64,000 nucleotides of DNA, taken from NCBI RefSeq assembly GCF_000720185.1, contig NZ_JOIY01000013.1, positions 95,217-159,216 of the forward strand, in the 5' to 3' direction. The DNA is from Streptomyces sp. NRRL S-340 (GTDB taxonomy: Bacteria > Actinomycetota > Actinomycetes > Streptomycetales > Streptomycetaceae). Below, piece by piece: positions 27,043 through 34,851 of the stretch. How positions within the stretch are numbered: position 1 is the first letter of the stretch; every line of letters begins with the position of its first letter. A model generated the notes under the pieces. That model saw only the letters and a program-made list of their open reading frames with translations. It was not told where the DNA came from and searched no databases. A program made the position numbers and the translations under genes.

Positions 27043-28035
27043 TCAGCGTACGCACCGCGCGGCGAAGTCGAGCGTGGTGGTGAAGCACCGCTCCACCCCG
27101 GCGTCGTCGAGGCCCGCCCACAGGTGATCGGCGCCCGGCACCGGCCGGAAGTCCACCGGTACGCCCGCCTGGCGCAGGGCGGCCGTGAGCCGTTCGCCCT
27201 GGGCCCGGGGCACGATGGTGTCGTCGGTGCCGTGCAGCACGAGGAACGGCGGTGCGCCCGGGGTGACATGGGCGACGGGGCCGGCGTCCCGGGCCCGCGC
27301 GGGTGCGGCGGCGGGCGCCGCGCCGATCAGCAGGGCCTCGAAGGTGGTGGGGTCGGACGGTCCGCCGTGGCCCTGTGCCCGGTCCTCGAAGATGCGGGTG
27401 AGGTCGGAGGGCGCGTACCAGACGGCGCAGCCGCGGACGGTAGCGGTGTTTCGGGGCGCGGTGAGGGCGGCCAGTGCGGCGAGGTGGCCGCCGGCGGACT
27501 CGCCCCACAGCACCGTGCGGCCGGTGTCCACGCCGAGTTCGGCGGCCCGGCCGTGCAGCCAGCCGAGGAGGGCGTGCAGGTCGTCCCGTTGTGCGGGGTG
27601 GACGGCCTCGCCGCTGAGCCGGTAGTCGGGGCAGACCACGGCGAACCCGGCCTGGACGAGCCGGGCGAACGGGCCGGGCGACCAGTGCCGGAACCGGGGC
27701 CCGAGGTCGTCGCGCAGACCCGTGCGCCAGGCGCCGCCGTGCACGAAGACGACGACGGGTACGGGATCGGCGGCCGCTTCGGGCAGCCACAGGTCCGCCT
27801 CCAGCGGGCGGCTGCCGTCGGGCACGCCGTAGACGGCGCCGCGCAGCAGCCGTACCCCCGGGTTGGGGCGGGCGGCCACGGGCAGCGGCAGGCGGGCCGG
27901 GTCCGGCGGTGCGAGCAGTTCCGGCGGGAAGGCGGCCCGGCCGGCGGAGGGCGGCCGGGACGGCGGGCCGGCGGGCGCGACCGGGCGGGCCGGGCCGGGG
28001 GACGGGGGCGTGGCGGGGTGTCCGGGACGGGGCAT
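27043..28035 (-). CDS. Alpha/beta-hydrolase (BD-FAE/esterase type), putative depside esterase
   Basis: 330-aa serine hydrolase of the hormone-sensitive-lipase/BD-FAE-like group. Oxyanion motif VVVFVHGGAWR, nucleophile elbow WGESAGG with Ser180, acid in LHGTDDTIVP and histidine in GADHLWAG. The first ~45 residues are Pro-rich and absent from relatives. No signal peptide, so it is cytosolic. It lies between an amidohydrolase-2 gene and the marR gene in the quercetinase operon; in that setting the likely substrate is the ester (depside) released by quercetinase, giving protocatechuate plus phloroglucinol carboxylate. That assignment is inference from context; a kynurenine formamidase-like or general esterase role is the alternative. 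ATG 28035 follows AGGAGC. Confidence 0.88.
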   Translation of the reverse strand: MPRPGHPATPPSPGPARPVAPAGPPSRPPSAGRAAFPPELLAPPDPARLPLPVAARPNPGVRLLRGAVYGVPDGSRPLEADLWLPEAAADPVPVVVFVHGGAWRTGLRDDLGPRFRHWSPGPFARLVQAGFAVVCPDYRLSGEAVHPAQRDDLHALLGWLHGRAAELGVDTGRTVLWGESAGGHLAALAALTAPRNTATVRGCAVWYAPSDLTRIFEDRAQGHGGPSDPTTFEALLIGAAPAAAPARARDAGPVAHVTPGAPPFLVLHGTDDTIVPRAQGERLTAALRQAGVPVDFRPVPGADHLWAGLDDAGVERCFTTTLDFAARCVR

Positions 28036-28054
28036 GGGGCGTGGTGCTCCTGGG

Positions 28055-29137
28055 TCAGCGGGCCAGGCGCGGCAGCAGGGTCCGCGCGTTGGACGTGGTC
28101 AGGCTCCGCCAGGTGGTGCCGTCCACGGGGCCGGGCTCGGTGTCGAAGGACGCGGCGTGGGCCTCGGCGGCGGCGGCCGGGGTCCAGCAGTAGTCGCTGC
28201 CGTAGAGCAGCCGGCCGGGGTCGGCGAGGGCCAGCAGGGACCGCGCCTGCCGGGGGAAGGCGGGGCCCGCCAGGTCGTAGTAGAGGCGGCGCAGTTGCGC
28301 GACGGCGTCCGGCGGTGCTTCGTCCCCGGCCGTGAACAGCCGCATGAACCCGTTGATGCGGTCGGCCAGGACGGGCAGCGCGCCGCCGCAGTGCGGGACG
28401 ACGACCCGGAGATCGGGATGGCGTTCCAGGGTGCCCGCGAAGAGCAGGTCGGTGACGGTGCGGGCGGTGTCGAAGACGAACTCCACCATGGGGCGGGGGC
28501 GGCCGAGCGCGGACCGTTCCCAGCAGACCGGCGAGGTGGGGTGGAGGAAGACCACGGCCCGGCGCCGGCCCAGTTCCGCGAAGACCGGCTCCAGGCGCGG
28601 ATCGCCGAGGTAGACGCCGTGGGTGTTGGTCTCCAGGACCACTCCGTCCGCGTCCAGTACGTCGAAGGCGTACGCGATCTCGGCGAGGGCGCCGTCGGTG
28701 TCGGGCAGCGGCAGGGAGGCGAACAGGCCGAAGCGGCCCGGGTGGTCGCGGACGATCCCGGCTCCGTCCTCGTTGACCTCGCGGGCCAGTGCGCGGGAGG
28801 CCGCAGGGTCGCCGAAGAAGACGCCCGGCGAGGAGACGGACAGCACGGCGGTGTCGATGCCGGCGCGGTCCATCAGCTCCAGGTGGGCGGCGGCCGACCA
28901 GTGGGGCCAGGCGGGCATCCCGTCGGGCCGTTCGTGACCGGCCGCCCGTGCCCGGCGGATGTAGGAGTCGGTGACGAAATGGGCGTGGACGTCGACGAGC
29001 CCGGGACGGCCGGCGGCGGCCCCCGGCGGGCTCAGGGGCGGGGTGCCGGGATGCTCGGCGGGTGTGCCGGGGCGGCCCGTGGGCGTGCGGGGGTGTTCGG
29101 CGGGTGTGCCGGGGCGGTCAGAGTGCAAGGAGGTCAC
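28055..29137 (-). CDS. Amidohydrolase-2 family hydrolase/decarboxylase
   Basis: 360-aa TIM-barrel metal enzyme of the ACMSD/gamma-resorcylate decarboxylase family (PF04909). Metal ligands visible: HxH at H51/H53 (VDVHAHFVTDSY), VFLHPTSPVC, VVVPHCGGALP and GSDYCW (Asp). Such enzymes catalyse non-oxidative decarboxylation of hydroxybenzoates or hydrolysis. In this operon a fitting reaction is decarboxylation of 2,4,6-trihydroxybenzoate, an ortho,ortho-hydroxylated acid like gamma-resorcylate (inference). The GTG start at 29137 adds ~45 residues of TPAEHP-type repeats before the barrel; a start nearer VDVHAH is possible. Starts 3 bp after the preceding XapX stop. Confidence 0.87.
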   Translation of the reverse strand: MTSLHSDRPGTPAEHPRTPTGRPGTPAEHPGTPPLSPPGAAAGRPGLVDVHAHFVTDSYIRRARAAGHERPDGMPAWPHWSAAAHLELMDRAGIDTAVLSVSSPGVFFGDPAASRALAREVNEDGAGIVRDHPGRFGLFASLPLPDTDGALAEIAYAFDVLDADGVVLETNTHGVYLGDPRLEPVFAELGRRRAVVFLHPTSPVCWERSALGRPRPMVEFVFDTARTVTDLLFAGTLERHPDLRVVVPHCGGALPVLADRINGFMRLFTAGDEAPPDAVAQLRRLYYDLAGPAFPRQARSLLALADPGRLLYGSDYCWTPAAAAEAHAASFDTEPGPVDGTTWRSLTTSNARTLLPRLAR

Positions 29138-29140
29138 TCC

Positions 29141-29557
29141 TCATCGGATGCGGTCCTCGTGTTCCTCGGGGACGGTTCTCATGGGGTGCCGTTCCGGTGC
29201 GGCCGGAGGACGGTGGGCGCTGGAGACCGGAGGCGGCGTGGCGCGCCGGTCGCGCAGCCGGGTGCGGGCCGCGGAGGTGGCCCGCTCGCCCAGGACGATG
29301 CCGGACAGTCCGGTCAGGCCGAGCAGGGGCGGTGCGGGCGAGGTGACACCCAGCGCCCAGTAGAGGGCGCCCATCAGCAGTCCCGCACCGAAGGAGAGCG
29401 CGGCGGCGCGCGGGAAGGCGCGGGCCCGGCCACCCGGCCGCCCGGGCTCCGACGCCGGTGCGGGTGAGCCGGCCGATGCCGGCGGGCGCGGTGGTGCCGG
29501 TGACTCGGCGGATCCGGGCGGGCGGGACGGTGCCGGCGGCCGGTCCGGGGTGTTCAC
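29141..29557 (-). CDS. XapX domain membrane protein with Pro-rich N-terminus
   Basis: 138-aa protein with a Pro/Ser/Ala-rich N-terminal half and a XapX (DUF1427) domain at about residues 55-90: AAALSFGAGLLMGALYWALGVTSPAPPLLGLTGLSGIVLGE, two small hydrophobic helices separated by the hallmark SPAPP. The basic C-tail is RATSAARTRLRDRR and onwards. GTG 29557 overlaps the stop of the preceding XapX gene (GTGA). XapX proteins occur beside cupins, aromatic hydrolases and transport genes; their function is unknown, a small membrane channel or transporter partner being the usual guess. Two divergent copies in tandem is notable. Confidence 0.75.
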   Translation of the reverse strand: MNTPDRPPAPSRPPGSAESPAPPRPPASAGSPAPASEPGRPGGRARAFPRAAALSFGAGLLMGALYWALGVTSPAPPLLGLTGLSGIVLGERATSAARTRLRDRRATPPPVSSAHRPPAAPERHPMRTVPEEHEDRIR

Positions 29558-29700
29558 AGGGCCGCCAGGAGGGCCTGCCCCACCAGCATGCCGAGCAGTC
29601 CGCACAGGGCGGCCGGGGGCGGCGCCGGCGACTTCACCCGGACCGCCGTGTACGCCGCCCCGACCAGGACCCCGGCCAGCAGGGCCTCGACGTAGGGCAC
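29554..29700 (-). CDS. XapX domain small membrane protein
   Basis: 48-aa protein that is almost entirely one XapX domain: helix PYVEALLAGVLVGAAYTAV, then RVKSPAPPPAALCGLLG and helix MLVGQALLAAL. GTG start at 29700, 5 bp downstream of the quercetinase stop; its own stop overlaps the start of the larger XapX protein. Expected to insert in the cytoplasmic membrane as a helical hairpin, possibly pairing with the second XapX protein. The length is normal for the family. Confidence 0.82.
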   Translation of the reverse strand: MPYVEALLAGVLVGAAYTAVRVKSPAPPPAALCGLLGMLVGQALLAAL

Positions 29701-29705
29701 GGCGG

Positions 29706-30266
29706 TCAGCTCCCGGTGCGCCACTCGTGGTCGGGCAGGAAGGTCACGTCGTACTGCTGGGGCACGGTGGCGAACTTCTCCGGCGCGGGGACGAACGGCC
29801 GGGCGGGGAGCGTGAGCCCGTCGGTCGGCGTGCCCAGGTTCTCGAAGAATCGCTCGAAGGTCCCGCCCGGCCCGGCGGCGACGCCGACGATCTGGGTGTG
29901 GTGCCGCTCCATGCGGTAGGCGTGCGGGCAGTTCTTGGGGACGAAACCGAAGTCGCCGGAGGTGAGCAGCCTCTCCTGCTGTTCGCCCTCCAGGTCCTCG
30001 ACGAACAGCCGGACCGCCCCCTGGGTGACGAAGAAGACCTCGTAGGTGCCGGGGTGCGAGTGGGCCGGGATGATGTCTCCCTTCGGCCCCTCGCAGGTGA
30101 AGAAGTTGAACGTGTTCTCCGTCTGCTCGCCGCCCGCGTACACCGTGACCAGATCCCCGAACAGCTGGGCCCGGTCGCCCATGCCCTTCTCGATGACATA
30201 CGGCTTGCCCGGCTCGGGCGGGATGAGGGAGCGGGTCCGGTACTTCGTGGCGTACTCGATGGTCAT
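29706..30266 (-). CDS. queD: Quercetinase (quercetin 2,3-dioxygenase), QueD-type monocupin
   Basis: 186-aa metal-dependent dioxygenase that opens the C-ring of flavonols such as quercetin, releasing CO and a depside (2-protocatechuoylphloroglucinol carboxylate). Cupin ligands sit at H69, H71 and E76 (PAHSHPGTYEV) and H115 (PKNCPHAYRME), the 3His/1Glu set and numbering I recall for nickel-dependent QueD of Streptomyces sp. FLA, whose length (about 186-188) and N-terminus MTIEYAT also match. First gene of a six-gene leftward operon (queD, xapX, xapX, amidohydrolase, esterase, marR). Cytosolic. A 27-bp palindrome 40 bp upstream is the likely operator. Metal and substrate range cannot be read directly. 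Confidence 0.93.
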   Translation of the reverse strand: MTIEYATKYRTRSLIPPEPGKPYVIEKGMGDRAQLFGDLVTVYAGGEQTENTFNFFTCEGPKGDIIPAHSHPGTYEVFFVTQGAVRLFVEDLEGEQQERLLTSGDFGFVPKNCPHAYRMERHHTQIVGVAAGPGGTFERFFENLGTPTDGLTLPARPFVPAPEKFATVPQQYDVTFLPDHEWRTGS

Positions 30267-30305
30267 GCGGCACCTGCCTTCCGGACGGGCCGGCCGCCCT
30301 CGGCC

Positions 30306-30332
30306 AGCAATGTCAGGTTACCTGACATTGCT
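30306..30332. promoter_or_regulatory. 27-bp palindromic operator between queD and the FUSC exporter gene
   Basis: AGCAATGTCAGGT, a single central T, then its exact reverse complement. It ends 40 bp upstream of the queD start, where it would overlap the promoter. Likely bound by the MarR protein at the end of the queD operon; the LysR encoded divergently is an alternative. A separate GGACGCATG direct repeat (30385-30393, 30416-30424) lies closer to the exporter gene. Confidence 0.8.
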
Positions 30333-30489
30333 GCCCGCGCCACCCCACGCGCCGGCTCTCTTCAGGACCTCCCTCTCATGAGCCGGACGCATGATTTCCA
30401 GAATCTTCAGGCATTGGACGCATGTGTCCCCCGTGATCGACCCTGGGGGGACGAGACATCCCCACAGCGCACAAGGAGTCGATCGGTCC

Positions 30490-32283
30490 ATGAAGGCGTC
30501 GCGCCGCGTCCCGCTCACCCCGCTGCCCGTCGCGGCGGCGGCGCGAGGAGCCGTCGCGCTCGCCCTGCCGCTGCTCGTCGGAGTGACCACCGGGCACGTG
30601 GTGCCCGCGGTGCTCGCGGGCATCGGTGCGCTGTGGGGAGTGAGCCAGGACGGCGCGGACCCCTACCGGCTGCGGGTCCGGCGGCTGGCCTGCACGGGCG
30701 CTGCCGCCGCCCTCGGCCTGCTCGCCGGTGAACTCGCGCTGCGCAGCGGCCGGCCGGGCGCCGTCACCGTCTGCCTGGCCGCCGTGGCCCTGCTCGCGGG
30801 CTCCGTCAGCCTCCGCGGGCCGCTCGCCTCCGTGGCCGGGCTGCACCTCCTGCTCGGTGCGACCGTGGGCGGCGGCATCCCGGTGCCCGGCCCCTGGTGG
30901 CAGGCCCCGCTCGCCCTGCTCGCCGGGGTCGGCCTCGTGGTCGTCCTGTCCACGGCACCCTGGCTGTGGCGGCGGCACGCCATCGAGCGGGCGACCGTCC
31001 GCGCCGTGTACGGGGCCGCCGCCGAGGCACTGGCGGCGGCGGGCTCCCCCGGGGCCGAAGCCGCGCGCAGGCGGCTGACCTCGGCCCTCGACGACGCCCA
31101 CCGCGTGATGGGCCGCCACCTGACCGGCCGCGTCCGTCCCGGTACGGAGCTGAGCGCGCTGCGCACCGCCTTCGACACGGCGGTGCGGCTCGGCGAGGTG
31201 GCCTCGGCCCTGGTCTGGGAGGGGCGTGCGCTGCCGCTCTGGGCCGTACGGGTGCCGCCGGCGACGGCCGCCCGGCTGCTGCCGCCGACCGGGAGGACGG
31301 CGCCCCGCGAACCGGACTCGGTCCCCGCACCCGCCCCGCACACCGCCGCGGTCCCGGTCACCGTCCAGGCGTGCGGGCCGGACGGCGGGCCGCACTCGCC
31401 GGGACTGCGGGCGCTCGCCGGCCTGTGCGCGCAGACCGTGCCGCCTGCCCGTGCGGAGGGGACGGCGGCACGGCTCCCGGCGCAGCCCTGGCACGGCCGG
31501 GCGGCCCAGGTGCGCTACGCCGTGCTGCTCACCGGCTGCGTGCTCGTCGCCCAGCTGTGCGCGGGTCTGCTGCACGGTCCGCGCGGGTACTGGCTGCCGA
31601 TGACGGTGGCCTTCGTGTACAAGCCCGACTTCGGACCCGTGCTGCGCCGGGCGCTGCACCGCTGCGCGGGAACGGTCGCCGGGGTGGCCGCCATCGGCGC
31701 GGTCACGCTGCTGACGACCGGCACCTACGCCCTCATCGGCGCCGTGGCCGCCTTCGGCGCGCTCATGGCCGTCGGAGTACGCCACCACTACGCGCTCGCC
31801 ACGACCGCTCTGACCGCCGTGGTCTTCGTCCTGGTCGACCTGCTCGGCGACCACCGGGCGCTGTACTCGGCCCGCATCCTCGACACCGCCCTGGCCGCGG
31901 CCGTCGTCCTCGTCGCGCACTTCGCGCTGTGGCCGGACTCCGCGCGGGGCCGTGCCCTCGCCCGGACCGAGGCCGCCCTGGCCGCCGCCCGCCGGTACGC
32001 CGATCTGGCCCCCGGCGCCGCGCCCGCCCAGCGGCACGCCCTGCGCCGCGGCGCCTACCACGGACTCGCCGAGGCCCGGCGGGCGCTCGCCCACGCCCGG
32101 CTCGAGCCGGGACGGCCCGGCCGCGGGCCGGCCGCCCCGGCCGGCCTTCCCGGTCTGGAGGACGCCGTGACCGAGGCGGAACGGCTCTGCGACGCCGTCA
32201 GCGCGCGCAGCCTCGGCTCGGCGACGGCCGCCTCCACGCTGCGTGCTCCTCGCTGCACGGCGGCGGGTGCGATGGGAGGATGA
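30490..32283 (+). CDS. FUSC-family membrane protein (aromatic acid efflux type)
   Basis: 597-aa integral membrane protein of the fusaric acid resistance/aromatic acid exporter family. Two blocks of about five transmembrane helices (residues ~17-160 and ~340-480) are separated by a cytosolic helical region (165-330), the usual FUSC/YccS plan; hallmark in the second block is the GYWLPMTVAFVYKPDFGPVLRRALHRCAGTVAG stretch (positions 31588-31690). Likely exports phenolic acids, fitting its position divergent from the quercetinase operon. ATG 30490 is preceded by AAGGAG at 12 bases. It is translationally coupled to the LysR gene (ATGA). Confidence 0.9.
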   Translation: MKASRRVPLTPLPVAAAARGAVALALPLLVGVTTGHVVPAVLAGIGALWGVSQDGADPYRLRVRRLACTGAAAALGLLAGELALRSGRPGAVTVCLAAVALLAGSVSLRGPLASVAGLHLLLGATVGGGIPVPGPWWQAPLALLAGVGLVVVLSTAPWLWRRHAIERATVRAVYGAAAEALAAAGSPGAEAARRRLTSALDDAHRVMGRHLTGRVRPGTELSALRTAFDTAVRLGEVASALVWEGRALPLWAVRVPPATAARLLPPTGRTAPREPDSVPAPAPHTAAVPVTVQACGPDGGPHSPGLRALAGLCAQTVPPARAEGTAARLPAQPWHGRAAQVRYAVLLTGCVLVAQLCAGLLHGPRGYWLPMTVAFVYKPDFGPVLRRALHRCAGTVAGVAAIGAVTLLTTGTYALIGAVAAFGALMAVGVRHHYALATTALTAVVFVLVDLLGDHRALYSARILDTALAAAVVLVAHFALWPDSARGRALARTEAALAAARRYADLAPGAAPAQRHALRRGAYHGLAEARRALAHARLEPGRPGRGPAAPAGLPGLEDAVTEAERLCDAVSARSLGSATAASTLRAPRCTAAGAMGG

Positions 32284-33194
32284 GCACAATGGATCTCCAG
32301 GTGCTGCGCGCGTTCCAGGCGGTGGCCGAGGGCCTCACGGTGACGGAGGCCGCCGCCGACGCCCGTGTCACCCAGCCCGCCCTGTCGCGGGCACTGCACC
32401 GGCTGGAGGACGAGGTGGGCGCGGAACTGCTCCAGCGGGTCGGCCGGGTACTGCGGCCGACCCCGGCCGGGCGCGTGTTCAAGGAGTACGTCGACACCGC
32501 CCTGGACGCCTGCGACCGCGGACGGCGGGCGGTGGCCGAGGCCGTCGACCCGGAGGCGGGCGTGGTGTCGCTGGCCTTCCTGCACACGCTGGGCACCTGG
32601 CTGGTGCCCCGGCTCGTCACCGGGTTCCGCGAGGCGCTCCCGCAGGTCCGTTTCGAACTGCACCAGCACGAGGAGAACGGCCTGGTGCAGCACCTCCTGG
32701 CCGGCACCGCGGACCTGGTGATCACCAGCGGGGACCCGGAACACCCGCTGATCGCCTGGCGGCGGCTGCTGGTCGAGCCGCTCTGGCTCGCCGTACCCAC
32801 CGGGCACCGCCTCGCCCGGCGCGGCCGGGTCCGGCTGGCCGAGGTCGCCGGGGAGCCCTTCATCCTGCTCAAACCGGGCTATGGACTGCGCAGCGTCACC
32901 GAGTCCCTGTGCCGTCAGGCGGGTTTCGCCCCGCGGGTCGGCTTCGAGGGCGAGGAGGTGCACACCCTGCGCGGGCTGGTCGCGGCCGGCCTCGGCGTGT
33001 CCCTGATCCCGTCGTCGCCGGACGCGGCGGCGACACCGGACTTCCCCATCCGGTACCTGGAGATCACCGATGTGCACGGCGCCCGTGACATCGGCATCGC
33101 CCGGCTCACCGGCCGCACCCTGCCGCCGGTGTCGCGGCGCTTCCTCGACCACGCGCTGCGGTCGACGGCCGTCGCGGCCGGCACGGAAGAGTGA
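32280..33194 (+). CDS. LysR family transcriptional regulator
   Basis: 304-aa LysR regulator: N-terminal HTH (about 5-65; LQVLRAFQAVAEGLTVTEAAA, VTQPALSRALHRLEDEVG) and periplasmic-binding-like effector domain (92-295; VSLAFLHTLGTWLVPRLV, ADLVITSG, LGVSLIPSS). ATG 32280 overlaps the FUSC stop; ATG 32289 is an in-frame alternative. This CynR/YbhD-like group often activates adjacent transport genes. It probably controls the FUSC exporter and perhaps the divergent queD operon in response to an aromatic ligand, alongside the MarR. Confidence 0.92.
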   Translation: MSTMDLQVLRAFQAVAEGLTVTEAAADARVTQPALSRALHRLEDEVGAELLQRVGRVLRPTPAGRVFKEYVDTALDACDRGRRAVAEAVDPEAGVVSLAFLHTLGTWLVPRLVTGFREALPQVRFELHQHEENGLVQHLLAGTADLVITSGDPEHPLIAWRRLLVEPLWLAVPTGHRLARRGRVRLAEVAGEPFILLKPGYGLRSVTESLCRQAGFAPRVGFEGEEVHTLRGLVAAGLGVSLIPSSPDAAATPDFPIRYLEITDVHGARDIGIARLTGRTLPPVSRRFLDHALRSTAVAAGTEE

Positions 33195-33531
33195 GGGCGC
33201 CCCGTGGCCCGGCGCCGGTCGCGGCACCCGGCCGGCCGTCCCGCCCGGGCGGCCGCCGTCCGCACCCCGGCGCGTGCCGCAGCCTCCGTCCGCACCCCGG
33301 CCCGTGCCGCGGACATGCCCTTGCCCGGAGCAATGGGCCGGACGGGGCGCGGCCGCCCGGCACGCTGGTGGTCCGGTCGAGCCCGTCGGGAGTTCCTGTG
33401 AACAGGCCGCCTGAGTCATGGCGCGAGGACCGCCGCCCCCGGGCGGCCCACACGCTCGCGCGCGCCTCCGTGTGCGGGTCCCGTCCTCGCGCGGGCTGCC
33501 GCACGGCGGCCGGGCCGTGCGGGAGCGGACG
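33195..33531 (+). other. Intergenic region with 25-bp tandem-like repeat
   Basis: 337 bp lacking a convincing gene. Two 25-bp copies (33256-33280 and 33286-33310, one mismatch) repeat with a 30-bp period. The frame of the following phosphatase gene is open from 33418 but the region has the composition of a shadow frame. Confidence 0.5.
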
Positions 33532-34701
33532 GTGAGACGGCTTCTCCGCGGCGGCCACGGCGTCTCCCGCGCGGCCCGCGCGGGGGCCGAGCAGCCCCGC
33601 CTGCCCGCGCCGCCGCCCTGGCTGCGCTGGCTGCCGGCCGGGTACCTCGCGGTCGTCCTGGCCATCGAACCGGTCACCCCGGTGGACTGGCCGGTGAGTT
33701 TCCTGCTCATCGCGCTGCCGCTCGTCGCGGCCTACGCCTACGGGCCCTGGGCGGTGGCCGTCGTCACCGTCTTCGCCATCGTGTTCGAAGGCGTGCTGGC
33801 GGGCACCCCCTGCTGCGCCGGCCGGTTCGTGGGCTACCTGTGGGACCGCCATTACGTCGCCAACTACGTCTGTACGTCCCTGGTCGGTGTGCTGGGGGCG
33901 ATCCTCGCGGTGCACCGCACCCGCCGTGAACGCACGCTGGCCACGGTGCGCACGGTGGCGGAGACCGCGCAGCGGGTGTTATTGCGCCCGGTCCCCCGCC
34001 GGCTCGGCCAGGTCGCCGTGGAGACCCTCTACCTGTCCGCGGCGGCGGAGGCACGCATCGGCGGCGACCTGTACGAGGTGGTGCCGACGGCGTTCGGGGT
34101 CAGGCTGCTGGTGGGCGACGTCCGCGGCAAGGGGCTGGTGGCCGTCGAGACGGCGGCGACCATGCTGGGCGCCTTCCGTGAGGCCGCCCACGACGAGCCG
34201 GACCTGACCGGCGTCGCCCGCCGCATGGAGCGGAGCATGAGCCGCCACGCCGCGCAGTTGCCCGGCGGTGAGGCGGCGGAACGCTTCGTCACCGCGGTGT
34301 TCGCGGAGATCCCCGACCACGAGCCGGTCATCCGCATCGTCAACTGCGGTCATCCGCCCCCGCTGATCATCAAGGAGGGCGGGGTGGCCGAACTGCACGC
34401 GACCGACCCGTCCCCGCCCATCAACCTGGGGGTGCTGACCGGCGACGGCTACCACCAGGACGTGGAGCCGTTCGGACCCGGCGACCAGTTGCTGCTCTAC
34501 ACCGACGGCGTCACCGAGACCCGCGGTCCCGGCGGGGCCTTCTACCCGCTCGCCGAGCGGGTCGGCCCCTGGGTGGGCCTCGCGCCCCGGGAACTCCTCG
34601 ACCGCCTGCACGAGGACCTGCTCGCCTACAGCGGAGGAAACCTCGACGACGACATCGCCGCGCTCGCCGCGTACCGCCTGCCCGGCGACTCCCGTTCCTG
34701 A
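33532..34701 (+). CDS. Integral membrane PP2C/SpoIIE-type serine phosphatase
   Basis: 389-aa RsbU-like phosphatase. Transmembrane helices lie at about residues 32-140 (WLRWLPAGYLAVVLAI, VSFLLIALPLVAAYAYG, WAVAVVTVFAIVFEGVL, NYVCTSLVGVLGAILAV). The cytosolic PP2C domain has ARIGGDLYEVVP, LLVGDVRGKGL, LLLYTDGVTETRG and DDDIAALAAY metal-site motifs. GTG 33532 is chosen because GGGAG lies seven bases upstream and the basic leader then leads directly to TM1; the frame is open to 33418. Similar overall to the protein at 14679, so the two may share a partner anti-anti-sigma protein. No cognate STAS/sigma gene adjacent. Confidence 0.88.
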   Translation: MRRLLRGGHGVSRAARAGAEQPRLPAPPPWLRWLPAGYLAVVLAIEPVTPVDWPVSFLLIALPLVAAYAYGPWAVAVVTVFAIVFEGVLAGTPCCAGRFVGYLWDRHYVANYVCTSLVGVLGAILAVHRTRRERTLATVRTVAETAQRVLLRPVPRRLGQVAVETLYLSAAAEARIGGDLYEVVPTAFGVRLLVGDVRGKGLVAVETAATMLGAFREAAHDEPDLTGVARRMERSMSRHAAQLPGGEAAERFVTAVFAEIPDHEPVIRIVNCGHPPPLIIKEGGVAELHATDPSPPINLGVLTGDGYHQDVEPFGPGDQLLLYTDGVTETRGPGGAFYPLAERVGPWVGLAPRELLDRLHEDLLAYSGGNLDDDIAALAAYRLPGDSRS

Positions 34702-34851
34702 CCCGCCCGGCCCGCGGGACGCCTGTCCGGCGCCCGCCCCTCCTGAGCTGCGGCCCATGCGGCCCGGCCGGACCCGAGCCGCGGGACGCCCGTCCTGAGC
34801 TGCCCGGTCCCGCCGCCTCCCCGCAGCCTGAGGCCGGTGGCCACCGGGCGG

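Noticed and set aside
34702..34851. GC-rich repeated CTGAGCTGC/GGGACGCC motifs between phosphatase and flavoprotein genes
   Set aside because: Too short and degenerate to name as a site; could be terminator-like but no clean stem was found.
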